Assembly: GCF_011761235.1 (NCBI RefSeq)
Contig: NZ_JAAOYW010000002.1
Span: 682,001-746,000 of the forward strand
DNA length: 64,000 nucleotides
Direction: 5' to 3'
From: Frigoribacterium faeni
GTDB taxonomy: Bacteria > Actinomycetota > Actinomycetes > Actinomycetales > Microbacteriaceae
Position numbers and translations under genes: made by a program. A model generated the notes under the pieces. That model saw only the letters and a program-made list of their open reading frames with translations, made no database searches and was not told where the DNA came from. Each line of letters starts with the position of its first letter. The stretch's first letter is position 1. Shown in pieces: positions 1 to 7,900 of the stretch.

Positions 1-953
1 CGCCAGTGCAGGGGGCCGTGCTCGAGCTTGCGGAGGAAGCTCGACGCCTTGAGGAACTTGTCGGCCGGGATGCGGTTGATCAGCCTGAGCTTGCGGATGA
101 CCTCGGCGATCTTGACGACCCAGCGCGCGATGGTCGTCGTGGCCTTGGCCGCCCCGGCCAGGGCGCCCACGCCGAAGGTGACGAACGACAGGGCGACCGA
201 GATGCCGATGTCGATCGCGAGCTCGATGGCGAGGCTCTCGAGCATGCTGCGGATCTCGGCCCAGGTCGCGTCGATGTTGTCCGCGAGGTCGGAGAGGGCC
301 CCGGAGTTGCGGGCGGCGGCGTCGGAGAATTCGCCCATGAGGTTCTGGATGGCGGTCCGCACCTCGAGCGCGACGCCGCTCTGCGGCACGTCGGCGGCCG
401 CCAGCTCGACGAGGCTGCTGCCCAGACGAGCGTTCGCGGCGTCGAGGTCGACGGCGAAGGTGCTCCACGCCGCCGAGGCCGCTCGCAGCTTGCCCGTGTC
501 GCCGCGGGGGAACACGACGCCGACGGCGTACAGGGCCCCCTCGACCAGTTCGGCGAGCTCGCCGAGACCGCCCTGCAGGGGGTTCGCCCCGAGCGCCGAC
601 GGCGGCACGGTGGCGTACGGCGTGGTGTCGCTGGGGATCTCGATGCCGCTGGTGCCGGGCTTGCCTGCCCCCGTGAGCTCCGCCTCCTTGTAGGCGGCGC
701 CGGTGCCGGCCAGCAGGCCCTCGAACCCACGGAGGAACGAGGAGATCGCGGTCACGCCCTGGGCGCAGCCCTTGGCGGAGTCGTCGTAGTCCGGGCTCCA
801 GTCCTCGGCGAGCTCGTCGTCGCCCGCCATGCCGGCGGAGCCGGAGAGGAGGCTGGAGACGCTCGCCCACGCGGCGTCGAGGTCGGACGCGATGGTCGAC
901 ATCTCGCTGCCGTCGGTGACGAGCCCGAACGCGTTGAGCCTGACGGTGGTCAC
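1..953 (-). CDS. WXG/LXG-like T7SS substrate, probable polymorphic toxin, 5' part only (C-terminus beyond window)
   Basis: Reading leftwards from a GTG at 953 (its TGA-sharing overlap with the preceding WXG gene is GTGA) the frame stays open to base 1, giving about 317 residues. The first 110 residues are helical and Ala/Ser-rich with Trp in an AAWASV context, like an oversized WXG100/LXG secretion domain; around residues 239-268 there is a long hydrophobic stretch (IDIGISVALSFVTFGVGAL), then a basic stretch at the edge. Last in an esx operon behind three small WXG proteins, which is the usual place for a T7SS effector whose toxic domain lies at the C-terminus. The toxic domain itself is not in the window, so the activity is unknown; a non-toxic secreted helical protein is possible. 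Confidence 0.6.
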   Translation of the reverse strand, partial: MTTVRLNAFGLVTDGSEMSTIASDLDAAWASVSSLLSGSAGMAGDDELAEDWSPDYDDSAKGCAQGVTAISSFLRGFEGLLAGTGAAYKEAELTGAGKPGTSGIEIPSDTTPYATVPPSALGANPLQGGLGELAELVEGALYAVGVVFPRGDTGKLRAASAAWSTFAVDLDAANARLGSSLVELAAADVPQSGVALEVRTAIQNLMGEFSDAAARNSGALSDLADNIDATWAEIRSMLESLAIELAIDIGISVALSFVTFGVGALAGAAKATTTIARWVVKIAEVIRKLRLINRIPADKFLKASSFLRKLEHGPLHW

Positions 954-1258
954 GGCAGCTGCCCCCTGAAGTCGTTCCACTGCGAGTCGAGCTGCTCGAT
1001 GGCCGTCTCGTAGGCGGTGTGCGCGGTGGTGGCCTGCTCGTGCAGCGAGGTCGCCGCCTGCCTCAGCGCCTCGGCCCCGGCGGCCCACTGCTCGAAGCTG
1101 CCGAGGAACGCCGCCATCGCGGGCCCCTGCCAGTCGTTCGGCAGCATGTAGGCGAAGGTGCTCGCCCCCTGCTTGAGGGCGTCGCAGTACTCGGTGAGCG
1201 ACTGCATCTGGTCGACGAGCTGCTGCAGCGTCGTCGTGTCGGCCTGCTGCTCGCTCAT
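950..1258 (-). CDS. WXG100-family protein (102 aa), probable partner of the downstream toxin candidate
   Basis: A 102-aa helical hairpin protein; the central turn carries WQG (NDWQGPAMAAF, about residue 43), the WXG signature. No signal peptide. Its ATG overlaps the stop of the preceding WXG gene (ATGA) and its own stop overlaps the GTG of the toxin candidate, so the three are translationally coupled. In T7SS loci such small proteins form helical heterodimers that are co-secreted with, or target, the large substrate. Family assignment is from the WXG turn, length and context only. Confidence 0.8.
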   Translation of the reverse strand: MSEQQADTTTLQQLVDQMQSLTEYCDALKQGASTFAYMLPNDWQGPAMAAFLGSFEQWAAGAEALRQAATSLHEQATTAHTAYETAIEQLDSQWNDFRGQLP

Positions 1259-1650
1259 CGGGCGTCCTCCCCGGCGGGGGGCGACGGCTGGTCGGCGGGC
1301 ACGGCCTCGCTGAGGCCGGCGGTCGCGGCGGCGGGCCGGACGGCCATGGCCCCGGCGCTCTCGGAGAACCCGCCGCTGAGGCCGCTCTCGGTGCTGCCGT
1401 AGCCGCCCTCGGCCGCCTGGAGGCGGGTCGCGAGGCTGGCCAGCACGGTGCGGAGGGCCGTGGCGCTGGCCTGGAACTCCTGCCAGTTGGTGTCGAAGAG
1501 CGTGGCGTCCTCGCCCTCCCACGACGAGTCGACGACGCTGCGCACCACCGAGTTCGTCTCGGCGACGTGCGCGTCGAACGTGCTCACGACCGACTGGAGG
1601 AGGTTCGCGACCTCGCCCAGCGATTCTGTCCTGACCCGGTACTGGACCAT
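1255..1650 (-). CDS. WXG100-like protein with Pro/Ala tail (131 aa)
   Basis: The first about 95 residues are a helical hairpin with WEG in the turn (DSSWEGEDATLF, about residue 44); a disordered Gly/Ser then Pro-rich tail follows, making it longer than the usual 100 aa. ATG at 1650 has GGGAG five bases upstream. Follows the EsxA-like gene after a 59-base gap that contains a strong hairpin and overlaps the next WXG gene by 4 bases. Probable T7SS small secreted/targeting protein. Confidence 0.75.
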   Translation of the reverse strand: MVQYRVRTESLGEVANLLQSVVSTFDAHVAETNSVVRSVVDSSWEGEDATLFDTNWQEFQASATALRTVLASLATRLQAAEGGYGSTESGLSGGFSESAGAMAVRPAAATAGLSEAVPADQPSPPAGEDAR

Positions 1651-1667
1651 GTCACTCCCCCCACGCC

Positions 1668-1697
1668 GTCAGGGCTGCCCGTGGGGGCAGCCCTGAC
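1668..1697. terminator. Perfect 13-bp hairpin between first and second esx genes
   Basis: GTCAGGGCTGCCC at 1668-1680 pairs perfectly with 1685-1697 across a GTGG loop. It lies just after the stop of the EsxA-like gene and before the next WXG gene on the same strand. There is no T-tract, as is common in high-GC actinobacteria. Position suggests a partial terminator or mRNA-stabilising hairpin that lets the first esx gene be expressed above the rest. Confidence 0.6.
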
Positions 1698-1709
1698 GTC
1701 GGATGTCTG

Positions 1710-2003
1710 CTAGCCGCGGAACGTGCCCGAGATGGAGTTCTCGGACTCCTCGTACGACAGGGCGGCCTGGCTCAGCAGCTCGCTGATGCCCTGCAGGCTC
1801 TCCTTCAGCTGGATCGCCGACTGGTCCCACTGCGAGTACAGCTCCTGGAACGACTGCGACGCCGAACCCGACCAGTCGCCGCCGACGAGGCCGTCGACGA
1901 GGGACTTGAGGTTCTGCAGCTGGGACTCGATCGACTGCGAGCCCGACGAGAGCTGGTTCGAGACGCCCGACAGTGAATCGGACGTGACGCGGATATCGGC
2001 CAT
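1710..2003 (-). CDS. EsxA-like WXG100 protein (97 aa)
   Basis: A canonical 97-aa WXG100 protein: helix, WSG turn (GGDWSGSASQSF, about residue 41), second helix with C-terminal acidic/aromatic YEESENSI. Start chosen at the second of two close ATGs (2003) because AGGAGG at 2012-2017 is 8 bases upstream of it but only 2 bases from the first (2009). It has its own strong promoter and is followed by a hairpin before the other esx genes. Expected to be exported by the EccC/EssC-like ATPase encoded at 4952-9376. Confidence 0.88.
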   Translation of the reverse strand: MADIRVTSDSLSGVSNQLSSGSQSIESQLQNLKSLVDGLVGGDWSGSASQSFQELYSQWDQSAIQLKESLQGISELLSQAALSYEESENSISGTFRG

Positions 2004-2092
2004 GGGCATTTCCTCCTGAACGCTCGTGTACACGGGACGAACCGGTGGTGTCGCCCCCGTGTCCCCCCTGAACGAGGCACACAACTCACGGC

Positions 2093-2121
2093 AGCATAGC
2101 GAAGGATCGTCATGCTGTCAG
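2093..2121 (-). promoter_or_regulatory. Sigma-70 type promoter of the esx operon
   Basis: On the minus strand CTGACA (2121-2116), a 17-base spacer and TATGCT (2098-2093) match a housekeeping promoter closely. It would start transcription near 2086, giving a leader of about 80 bases before the EsxA-like ATG. Confidence 0.6.
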
Positions 2122-2157
2122 GGGGAGCCTACGGCCGGGCAGAACGATCCGTCCAGA

Positions 2158-2991
2158 TCAGGCGCCGGACTGTCCCCCGGCCTGGCCCGAGGGCGCTCCC
2201 TCCGACCCTCCGTCGACGTTCGAGTAGTCGAAGACGTTCGACTTGCGCATCATGTACTCCGCGAAGGTCGAGGCGCCCCGCGTCAGCGACACGTCGACCT
2301 GGGGGTGACGCTCGCCCTGCACGATGATCGCCATGCCCAGGCGGGTCATGTCGGCCGGTGCGACCGCCTGGTCGAGGGTGAACGACACGACGCCGAACAT
2401 CGGGGCGTCGTGGTGGGCCCAGGTCTGGACGATGCGCCGCCAGGACCGCGTCTCGATGCGCCGGCGCACCTCCTTGCCGTCCGGCAGCACGACGTTGATG
2501 TGCGCCGAGCCCGCGCCGTTCTTCGCCGCGAAGCGCGCGGCGGCGCCCTGCAGCCCGCGCTGGGCGCGGACCGCGTCGACCTTGCGGCTCTCGTCGACGA
2601 GGAACACGCCGATCACCTCCGACCACGGCAGCGTCCCGAGCACGGGGGTGTGCAGCCCCTCGTCCGAGACCCCGAGGGCGAGGCCCGGCTCGCCGCCGGA
2701 GTGGGCGATGAGCATGTGCCGCGTGTGCAGCGCCGTCAGGGCGTAGACGACCATGACGAGGGCCAGCACGCTGCCGAGCACGAACGGGCCGAGGCGCCCC
2801 CACCACCAGAGCAGGGCCACGAGCAGGACGGCGGCGCCGATCATCACGACGGCCGTGACGACGTTGCGGCGGACGATCGCGTTCCAGCGCTCGGGCAGGT
2901 ACGGCACGTCGTACCGCTCGCCGCGGTCGAAGTAGTCGCGCCAGTTCTGGCGCTTGCGCTCCTCGTCGGGGGAGGTCGAGGGGCTCACCAT
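2158..2991 (-). CDS. Two-TM membrane protein of the T7SS locus, PH-like (277 aa)
   Basis: Acidic/charged N-terminus, then two adjacent membrane helices (about residues 43-85: VVTAVVMIGAAVLLVALLWWWG and a second), followed by a cytosolic domain of about 140 residues (LPWSEVIGVFLVDES and following) of the pattern seen in membrane-anchored YcxB/PH-like proteins, and a Gly/Ser-rich tail. ATG at 2991 overlaps the preceding stop by 7 bases, so it is coupled to the 108-aa gene. No specific function recognised; location within the secretion locus suggests an accessory role. The overlap decides the start; a further upstream ATG (3009) would lie inside the previous gene. Confidence 0.65.
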   Translation of the reverse strand: MVSPSTSPDEERKRQNWRDYFDRGERYDVPYLPERWNAIVRRNVVTAVVMIGAAVLLVALLWWWGRLGPFVLGSVLALVMVVYALTALHTRHMLIAHSGGEPGLALGVSDEGLHTPVLGTLPWSEVIGVFLVDESRKVDAVRAQRGLQGAAARFAAKNGAGSAHINVVLPDGKEVRRRIETRSWRRIVQTWAHHDAPMFGVVSFTLDQAVAPADMTRLGMAIIVQGERHPQVDVSLTRGASTFAEYMMRKSNVFDYSNVDGGSEGAPSGQAGGQSGA

Positions 2992-3311
2992 CCCGGCATC
3001 CCCGCACACGCCTGGCCGAGCTGGTCGAAGCCGCGCACCGGGTCGGTGAAGGCCTGCCAGGCGCGACGCGGGTCACGCGACTCGACCCCCGCCTCCATCT
3101 CGGCGAGCACGGCCGGCGCGGAGGCGGCCCAGGCGTCGAACGCCGGGGACGACGTCGTCGACGGCGCCTCGGCCAGCACGGCACGGACCCCTTCGACCGC
3201 GGCCTGCACGCGCACCAGCGCGCCCGCGTTGCCCTGCGCCAGCATCGTGGCGCTCATCAGCTCGATGGTGGGCGCCTTCAGCGCCGCACACGTGGTCTCC
3301 AGGTCGTTCAC
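2985..3311 (-). CDS. Small helical protein of the T7SS locus, unknown function (108 aa)
   Basis: GTG start with GGGGGAG just upstream. Helix-rich, no TM or signal, two Cys (residues 8 and 103). The helical length resembles WXG100-like proteins but there is no clear WXG turn (Trp occurs in AWAASA and RRAWQAF). Overlaps the downstream membrane protein by 7 bases. Function unknown; a chaperone or atypical ESX-like partner is possible. Confidence 0.55.
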   Translation of the reverse strand: MNDLETTCAALKAPTIELMSATMLAQGNAGALVRVQAAVEGVRAVLAEAPSTTSSPAFDAWAASAPAVLAEMEAGVESRDPRRAWQAFTDPVRGFDQLGQACAGMPGW

Positions 3312-3417
3312 GTCTCCCCCGTCGTCGATCGGATGCGTCGATGCTACCGAGCGACGCTCACCCCGAGCGAGGGCCGGCCGCCGAGCCCGGCCTCGGCCGA
3401 GCGTCAGGCGTCAGGCG

Positions 3418-4020
3418 TCACGAGCCGTCGACGACCCAGGTGGCCTCGCCCTTGTTCGTGGTGCGCCGGGTCGACTCGAAGAAGTCGTCGAACAGGACCC
3501 GCGTCGGCTCGGCGCCGGTGGGGGCGGTCAGCACGAGGCACGCCGTGGCCTCGCCCTCGTCCGCCAGCACCGGGGTGAGGGCCGCGTCGTAGAGCGGGCA
3601 GGCCGAGATGAAGTCCTCGTCCTGCAGCAGGGCCCCGTTGAGGCGGTTCGGCTTGACGACCTCGTCGTCGACCACCAGGCCCCAGTTGTCGGTCTCGAAC
3701 CCGTTCAGCCCCTCCTGGGGGAACGTGCCCTCGACGACCTCGAGATCGGCCGACGCGCGGAAGACGTCGACGCCCGTCGCGTCGAAGGACTCCCAGGTCG
3801 CGACCTCGTCGTCCGACACCCGCTCGAAGTCGGTCACGGCGATGCTCACCCGTGCGTCCTCGCTCGCCTGCGACGACACCGGGTCGATGGTGATGGCCGT
3901 GCCCAGTTCGAGGTCGCTGCGGTCGACGATCTTCCCGCAGCCGGTCAGCCCGAGGGCCACGACGGACGCGACGGCGGCGAGGACGAACAGGGGACGGCGG
4001 GAGCGCGAGGTCGTGGTCAC
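3418..4020 (-). CDS. Lipoprotein of the T7SS locus (200 aa)
   Basis: Basic n-region, hydrophobic core and lipobox LTGC (Cys at about residue 28) mark a lipoprotein; the remaining about 170 residues are a mixed acidic domain with two further Cys that could pair. No family recognised. The GTG at 4020 is preceded by TAGGCT with a 7-base gap, a leaderless promoter pattern, so it can be transcribed separately from the FHA gene upstream. Sits between the FHA protein and the small helical protein, same strand. Confidence 0.75.
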   Translation of the reverse strand: MTTTSRSRRPLFVLAAVASVVALGLTGCGKIVDRSDLELGTAITIDPVSSQASEDARVSIAVTDFERVSDDEVATWESFDATGVDVFRASADLEVVEGTFPQEGLNGFETDNWGLVVDDEVVKPNRLNGALLQDEDFISACPLYDAALTPVLADEGEATACLVLTAPTGAEPTRVLFDDFFESTRRTTNKGEATWVVDGS

Positions 4021-4081
4021 GGGGACGAGCCTAGGGGCCGGGACGGTGCACGGGCACGGGGCCGGCGACCCGGCCCGAGCC

Positions 4082-4750
4082 TCAGCCGGCGGCGACGGTC
4101 GCGCCGACCGAGCCCAGCTCCAGCTCGTCGCCGGGGCGGAGCGCGACGGGGCGCCCCTCGACGCACTCGATCTCGACGCCGGAGCGGTGCACCACCGTGC
4201 CGTTGCCCGAGCCGCGGTCGGTCACCACGAGCTGCCCGTCGACGACGTCGAACGCGGCGTGCGCGCGCGAGGTCGATCGCTCGGGGTCGTCCACCGCGAA
4301 GGCCGCCGCGCCGGCCTCGGCCGCGGCCTGCTCCGGGCGACGCCCCACGACGACCGGGCCGTCGACCGTGAGCCGCTGCCCGGTCGAGAACGCGACGACG
4401 AACGTCGTCCGCTGGGTCAGGGGCACGAGCGAAGGAGGCGCGGGCTCGGTCGGCGGCACCGGTGCGGTCGCCGAGGCGGCAGGCACAGCGGGGCCTGCGG
4501 ACGCGGCGGGACCAGCGTTGTCGGCGGCGGGGACAGCGGGCGCGCCGGTCGACGCCGGCGCCGGGGCCGCCGCGGCGGCGCGCGCGGCCGGCGGCACCGT
4601 CCGCTCCAGCGGCGGGCGCGTGCTGGCGAGCGGCGCGGGCAACGGCGCCACGACCGGCGCCCGCCCTGTCGTCACGAGCTGCCCGCACGACAGGCAGAAC
4701 ATGCTGTTGGGGCGCAGCTCGGCCCCGCAGTACTCGCAGCGCGATGCCAT
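4082..4750 (-). CDS. Zinc-ribbon and FHA-domain protein (222 aa)
   Basis: N-terminal zinc ribbon with two CxxC pairs (residues 5-8 and 19-22), a Pro/Ala-rich linker (about 30-125) and a C-terminal FHA domain with the phosphothreonine-binding signature GRR, STSRAHA and GSGNGT. FHA proteins bind pThr peptides and commonly accompany T7SS ATPases of the FHA-FtsK type, pointing to Ser/Thr-kinase control of the machine. Downstream of the ATPase on the same strand, separated by a palindromic repeat. The linker carries the recurring 9-mer (4433-4441). Confidence 0.85.
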   Translation of the reverse strand: MASRCEYCGAELRPNSMFCLSCGQLVTTGRAPVVAPLPAPLASTRPPLERTVPPAARAAAAAPAPASTGAPAVPAADNAGPAASAGPAVPAASATAPVPPTEPAPPSLVPLTQRTTFVVAFSTGQRLTVDGPVVVGRRPEQAAAEAGAAAFAVDDPERSTSRAHAAFDVVDGQLVVTDRGSGNGTVVHRSGVEIECVEGRPVALRPGDELELGSVGATVAAG

Positions 4751-4828
4751 CAGCCGTCAGTCCCCGTCACGTCGTCCCCTCGAAGCCGTCCTCCACGATA
4801 CGCGACCGCCCGCACCTGCAGGGCGCGC

Positions 4829-4890
4829 GGCGGGTCCCCGTGGGCGGCGGCGCGTCGGCGCCCGCCCGCCACGGACGACGGGGACCCGCC
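4829..4890. repeat. Intergenic palindrome, family P8, copy 1
   Basis: Outer arms GGCGGGTCCCCGT (4829-4841) and its complement (4878-4890), with a second inner GGGCGG/CCGCCC-type stem. A related copy is at 23346-23407. Lies between the end of the ATPase gene and the FHA gene, where it may act as a terminator. Confidence 0.65.
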
Positions 4891-4951
4891 CGCGTCGGGA
4901 GGGACGCAGCGCCGGACCGCCCGACCCGCCCGACCCGCCGGCCCCGCCGCG

Positions 4952-7900
4952 TCAGCGGGTGACGTCGGGCACCTGCACCTGCGCCCAGCGTCCGCCGCTG
5001 TGCAGGGCTCCCCCGCCGGCACCGGCACGCCCGACCATGAACTTGGGGATCTTCTGCCCGAAGAGCTGCGTGCCCACCAGGGCCGACGTCGGGGACAGCA
5101 CCAGCCCCTCCTGCGTCTTCCGCACCTCGCCGTAGGGGCCCGAGAACGTCTTGCCGGCGGCGTCGGGCGAGAGCGCCACGACGAAGGCGAGACGGTCGCG
5201 GTGCGCCATCAGCGCCTGCTCGAGCGGGGTGTCGCGCAGGGTCTCGACGTCGTCGACGACGACGGTGAGCACGACGTCGTCGCCGACGCGGGCCACCTCG
5301 GCCGCGACGTCGTCGCCGGCCGAGGGCGACGCGGCGGACACGGCGAGGGGCACCTCGGCGGCCCGCGCCCAGCGCGTCAACGGCGACTCGCGCGTCGAGA
5401 CGACGAGCACGGGGCGGGCGTCCCACATGAGCTGGTGCGCGATCGTCGCGAGGGCCGTCGAGCGCCCGGTGCCGCGGTCGCCGATCACCGCGAACCCGCC
5501 GACGGCCGGCCAGTCGATCGTGTACCGCGACAGCACGTCGCCGCCGACGCCCACGGTCGGCGACTCCGCCGGCGACCAGGAGGCGCGCGGCAGCTCGGCG
5601 GCGTCGCCGAGCGAGAGCGCCCCGGGCAGGGCGTCCACGCGGAACGGGACCGGCAGGGCAGGGTCGCGCGGCTCGGCCTCGGACCGGGCCCGCGCCTCCT
5701 CGACGACCTCGCGCAGCACGGCCGACTGCGCCTCGGCCGACGCGTCGCGGCCGATCACGGCGACCTGAGCCTCGCGGGCGCTCGCCCCGAACATCAGGCG
5801 ACCGGCGGGCACCGTCTCGGGCAGCTCACGGATCATCACGCCCGCGCCGCGGTAGTCGTTGACGTCGCGCAGCGGCAGCACGTACTGGTCGCCGATGAAC
5901 CCCGAGACGCGGTCGCCCGACACGGTGCGGTCGGCGGCCATCACGACGCGGATGCCGACGCCGGGCCCCTCGCGCAGCACGCGGGTCATCTGGTCGCGGA
6001 ACAGCACGAGCTCGTCCGACTGCAGGGTCGAGGTGACCCGCTCCCAGCCGTCGACGGCGACGACGACGAACGGCAGCCGCTCGGCCGGCTCGGCCCGCCT
6101 GCGCTGCTCGACGACGCTGCCGACGGAGGCACGCGAGAGCACGGTCTGCCGGCGCGACAGCTCGTCGAGGAGGCGCGTCATCAGCCGCGGCAGCCGCGTC
6201 GGCTCGAGGGCGGTCACCACGGCGCCGGTGTGCGGGGCCCGGGCCAGCGGCAGCAGGCCGCCGTTGCCGTAGTCGATGGCGAAGAGGTGCAGGTCGGCCG
6301 GGTCGTGCGCGCGCACGGCCTGCGCGAGCAGGGTGCGCAGCGCCGTCGTGCGGCCCGACAGCGCCGAGCCGATGAAGAGCAGGTGCGAGCCGGAGGCGAC
6401 GTCCCAGACGAGGGGACGCTGCGTCTGCTGCGCGGGGACGTCCTCGAGGCCGATCACGAGCTGGTGCGGGTGCGCGGCGGTGCCCGTGCCGTCGGGGGCC
6501 GGGGCGTCCGCGGCGGACGAGACCACCGCCTCCAGCGGGAGCATCGTGGGCAGGGGCAGCAGCCACGGCGACGGGTTCGCGGGCACGCCGAGCAGGCGCG
6601 TCGCCTCGGTGACGAGGTCGACGAGCGCGCGCAGGTCGGTGTCGTCCTGGTCGACGCCCGTCGACGCGGCGCCCTGCGAGGGGAACCGCGGCTGGTAGCC
6701 GACGGCCCGCCAGTCGAGCTCGGCCAGCGCGGGCAGCACCTTGCGCGTGCGGTGCGCCCCGGGGCGCACGCCGGCGACCCGGGCCGTCTGGAACGCGGCC
6801 GGGGCGACGCCGACGCCGGCCCGGACGAACCCGCGGCCGGGCGTCGAGACGCCGATCAGCGACGCCTCGGGCGAGCCGAGCACGTCGGTCGAGTCGGCCC
6901 GGTCGGTGACGCGCAGCGCGACGCGGAGGTTGATGTTCGACTGCATCTCGGGCGTGATGACGCCGCTGGGGCGCTGCGTGGCGAGCACGAGGTGCACGCC
7001 GAGCGACCGGCCGACGCGGGCGATGCGGACGAGCCCGTTGATGAAGTCGGGGTGCTCGGTCTTGAGCTCGGCGAACTCGTCGATGACGATCATCAGCCGG
7101 GCGAGGCCGAGCCGGGCGGCCGCCTCGGGGTCTTTCGACCAGGCCGCGTCGACGTCCTTGACGGCGAGCTCGGGGCGGCGCAGCACGGTCTCGCGACGCT
7201 TGAGCTCGGCGTCGAGCGACTGCAGCGCGCGCTCGGTCTCGCGGGCGTCGAGGTTGGTCACCATGCCGACGGTGTGCGGCAGGCGCGAGCAGTCCTCGAA
7301 GGCGGAGGCGCCCTTGTAGTCGACGAGGACGAAGTTGAGGGCGTCGGGCCGGTTCGCCAGCGCGAGCGACACCACCCAGGTCTGCAGGAACTCCGACTTG
7401 CCCGAGCCGGTCGTGCCGGCGACGAGCGCGTGGGGGCCGTCGGCGGCGATGTCGACGGCGAACTGCGAGTCGGGCCCGGCGCCCACGACGACGTTCGTGC
7501 GCCGGGGCGACAGCTGCCAGCGCTCGACGATCGCCTGGGGGTCGTCGAGGTCGACGCCGAGCAGCTCGGTGTAGCGCACCGACGTCGGCAGCATTCCCTC
7601 GTCGCCCACGCCGCTGACGTGCTTGATCGAGCAGAGGCTGCGGGCGATCTGCTCGGCCGCGGGCAGCGAGAGCCCGTCGAGCAGCACGTCGGGGTAGTAG
7701 GCGGCGTCGGACTCGAGACGGGCGAGCGAGTGGTCCTCGCCGTCGACGACGACGACGGTGCGCGACTCCTCGGGCAGGCGGGTGCGGTCGCTGTCGATCG
7801 CGACGACGTGCACGTCGGCCTGGCCGCCCGACTCGAGCAGCGACACCATGCCGGGCAGCATGCGGAACCGACGGGCGCCGTCGACCACGACCACGACGGT

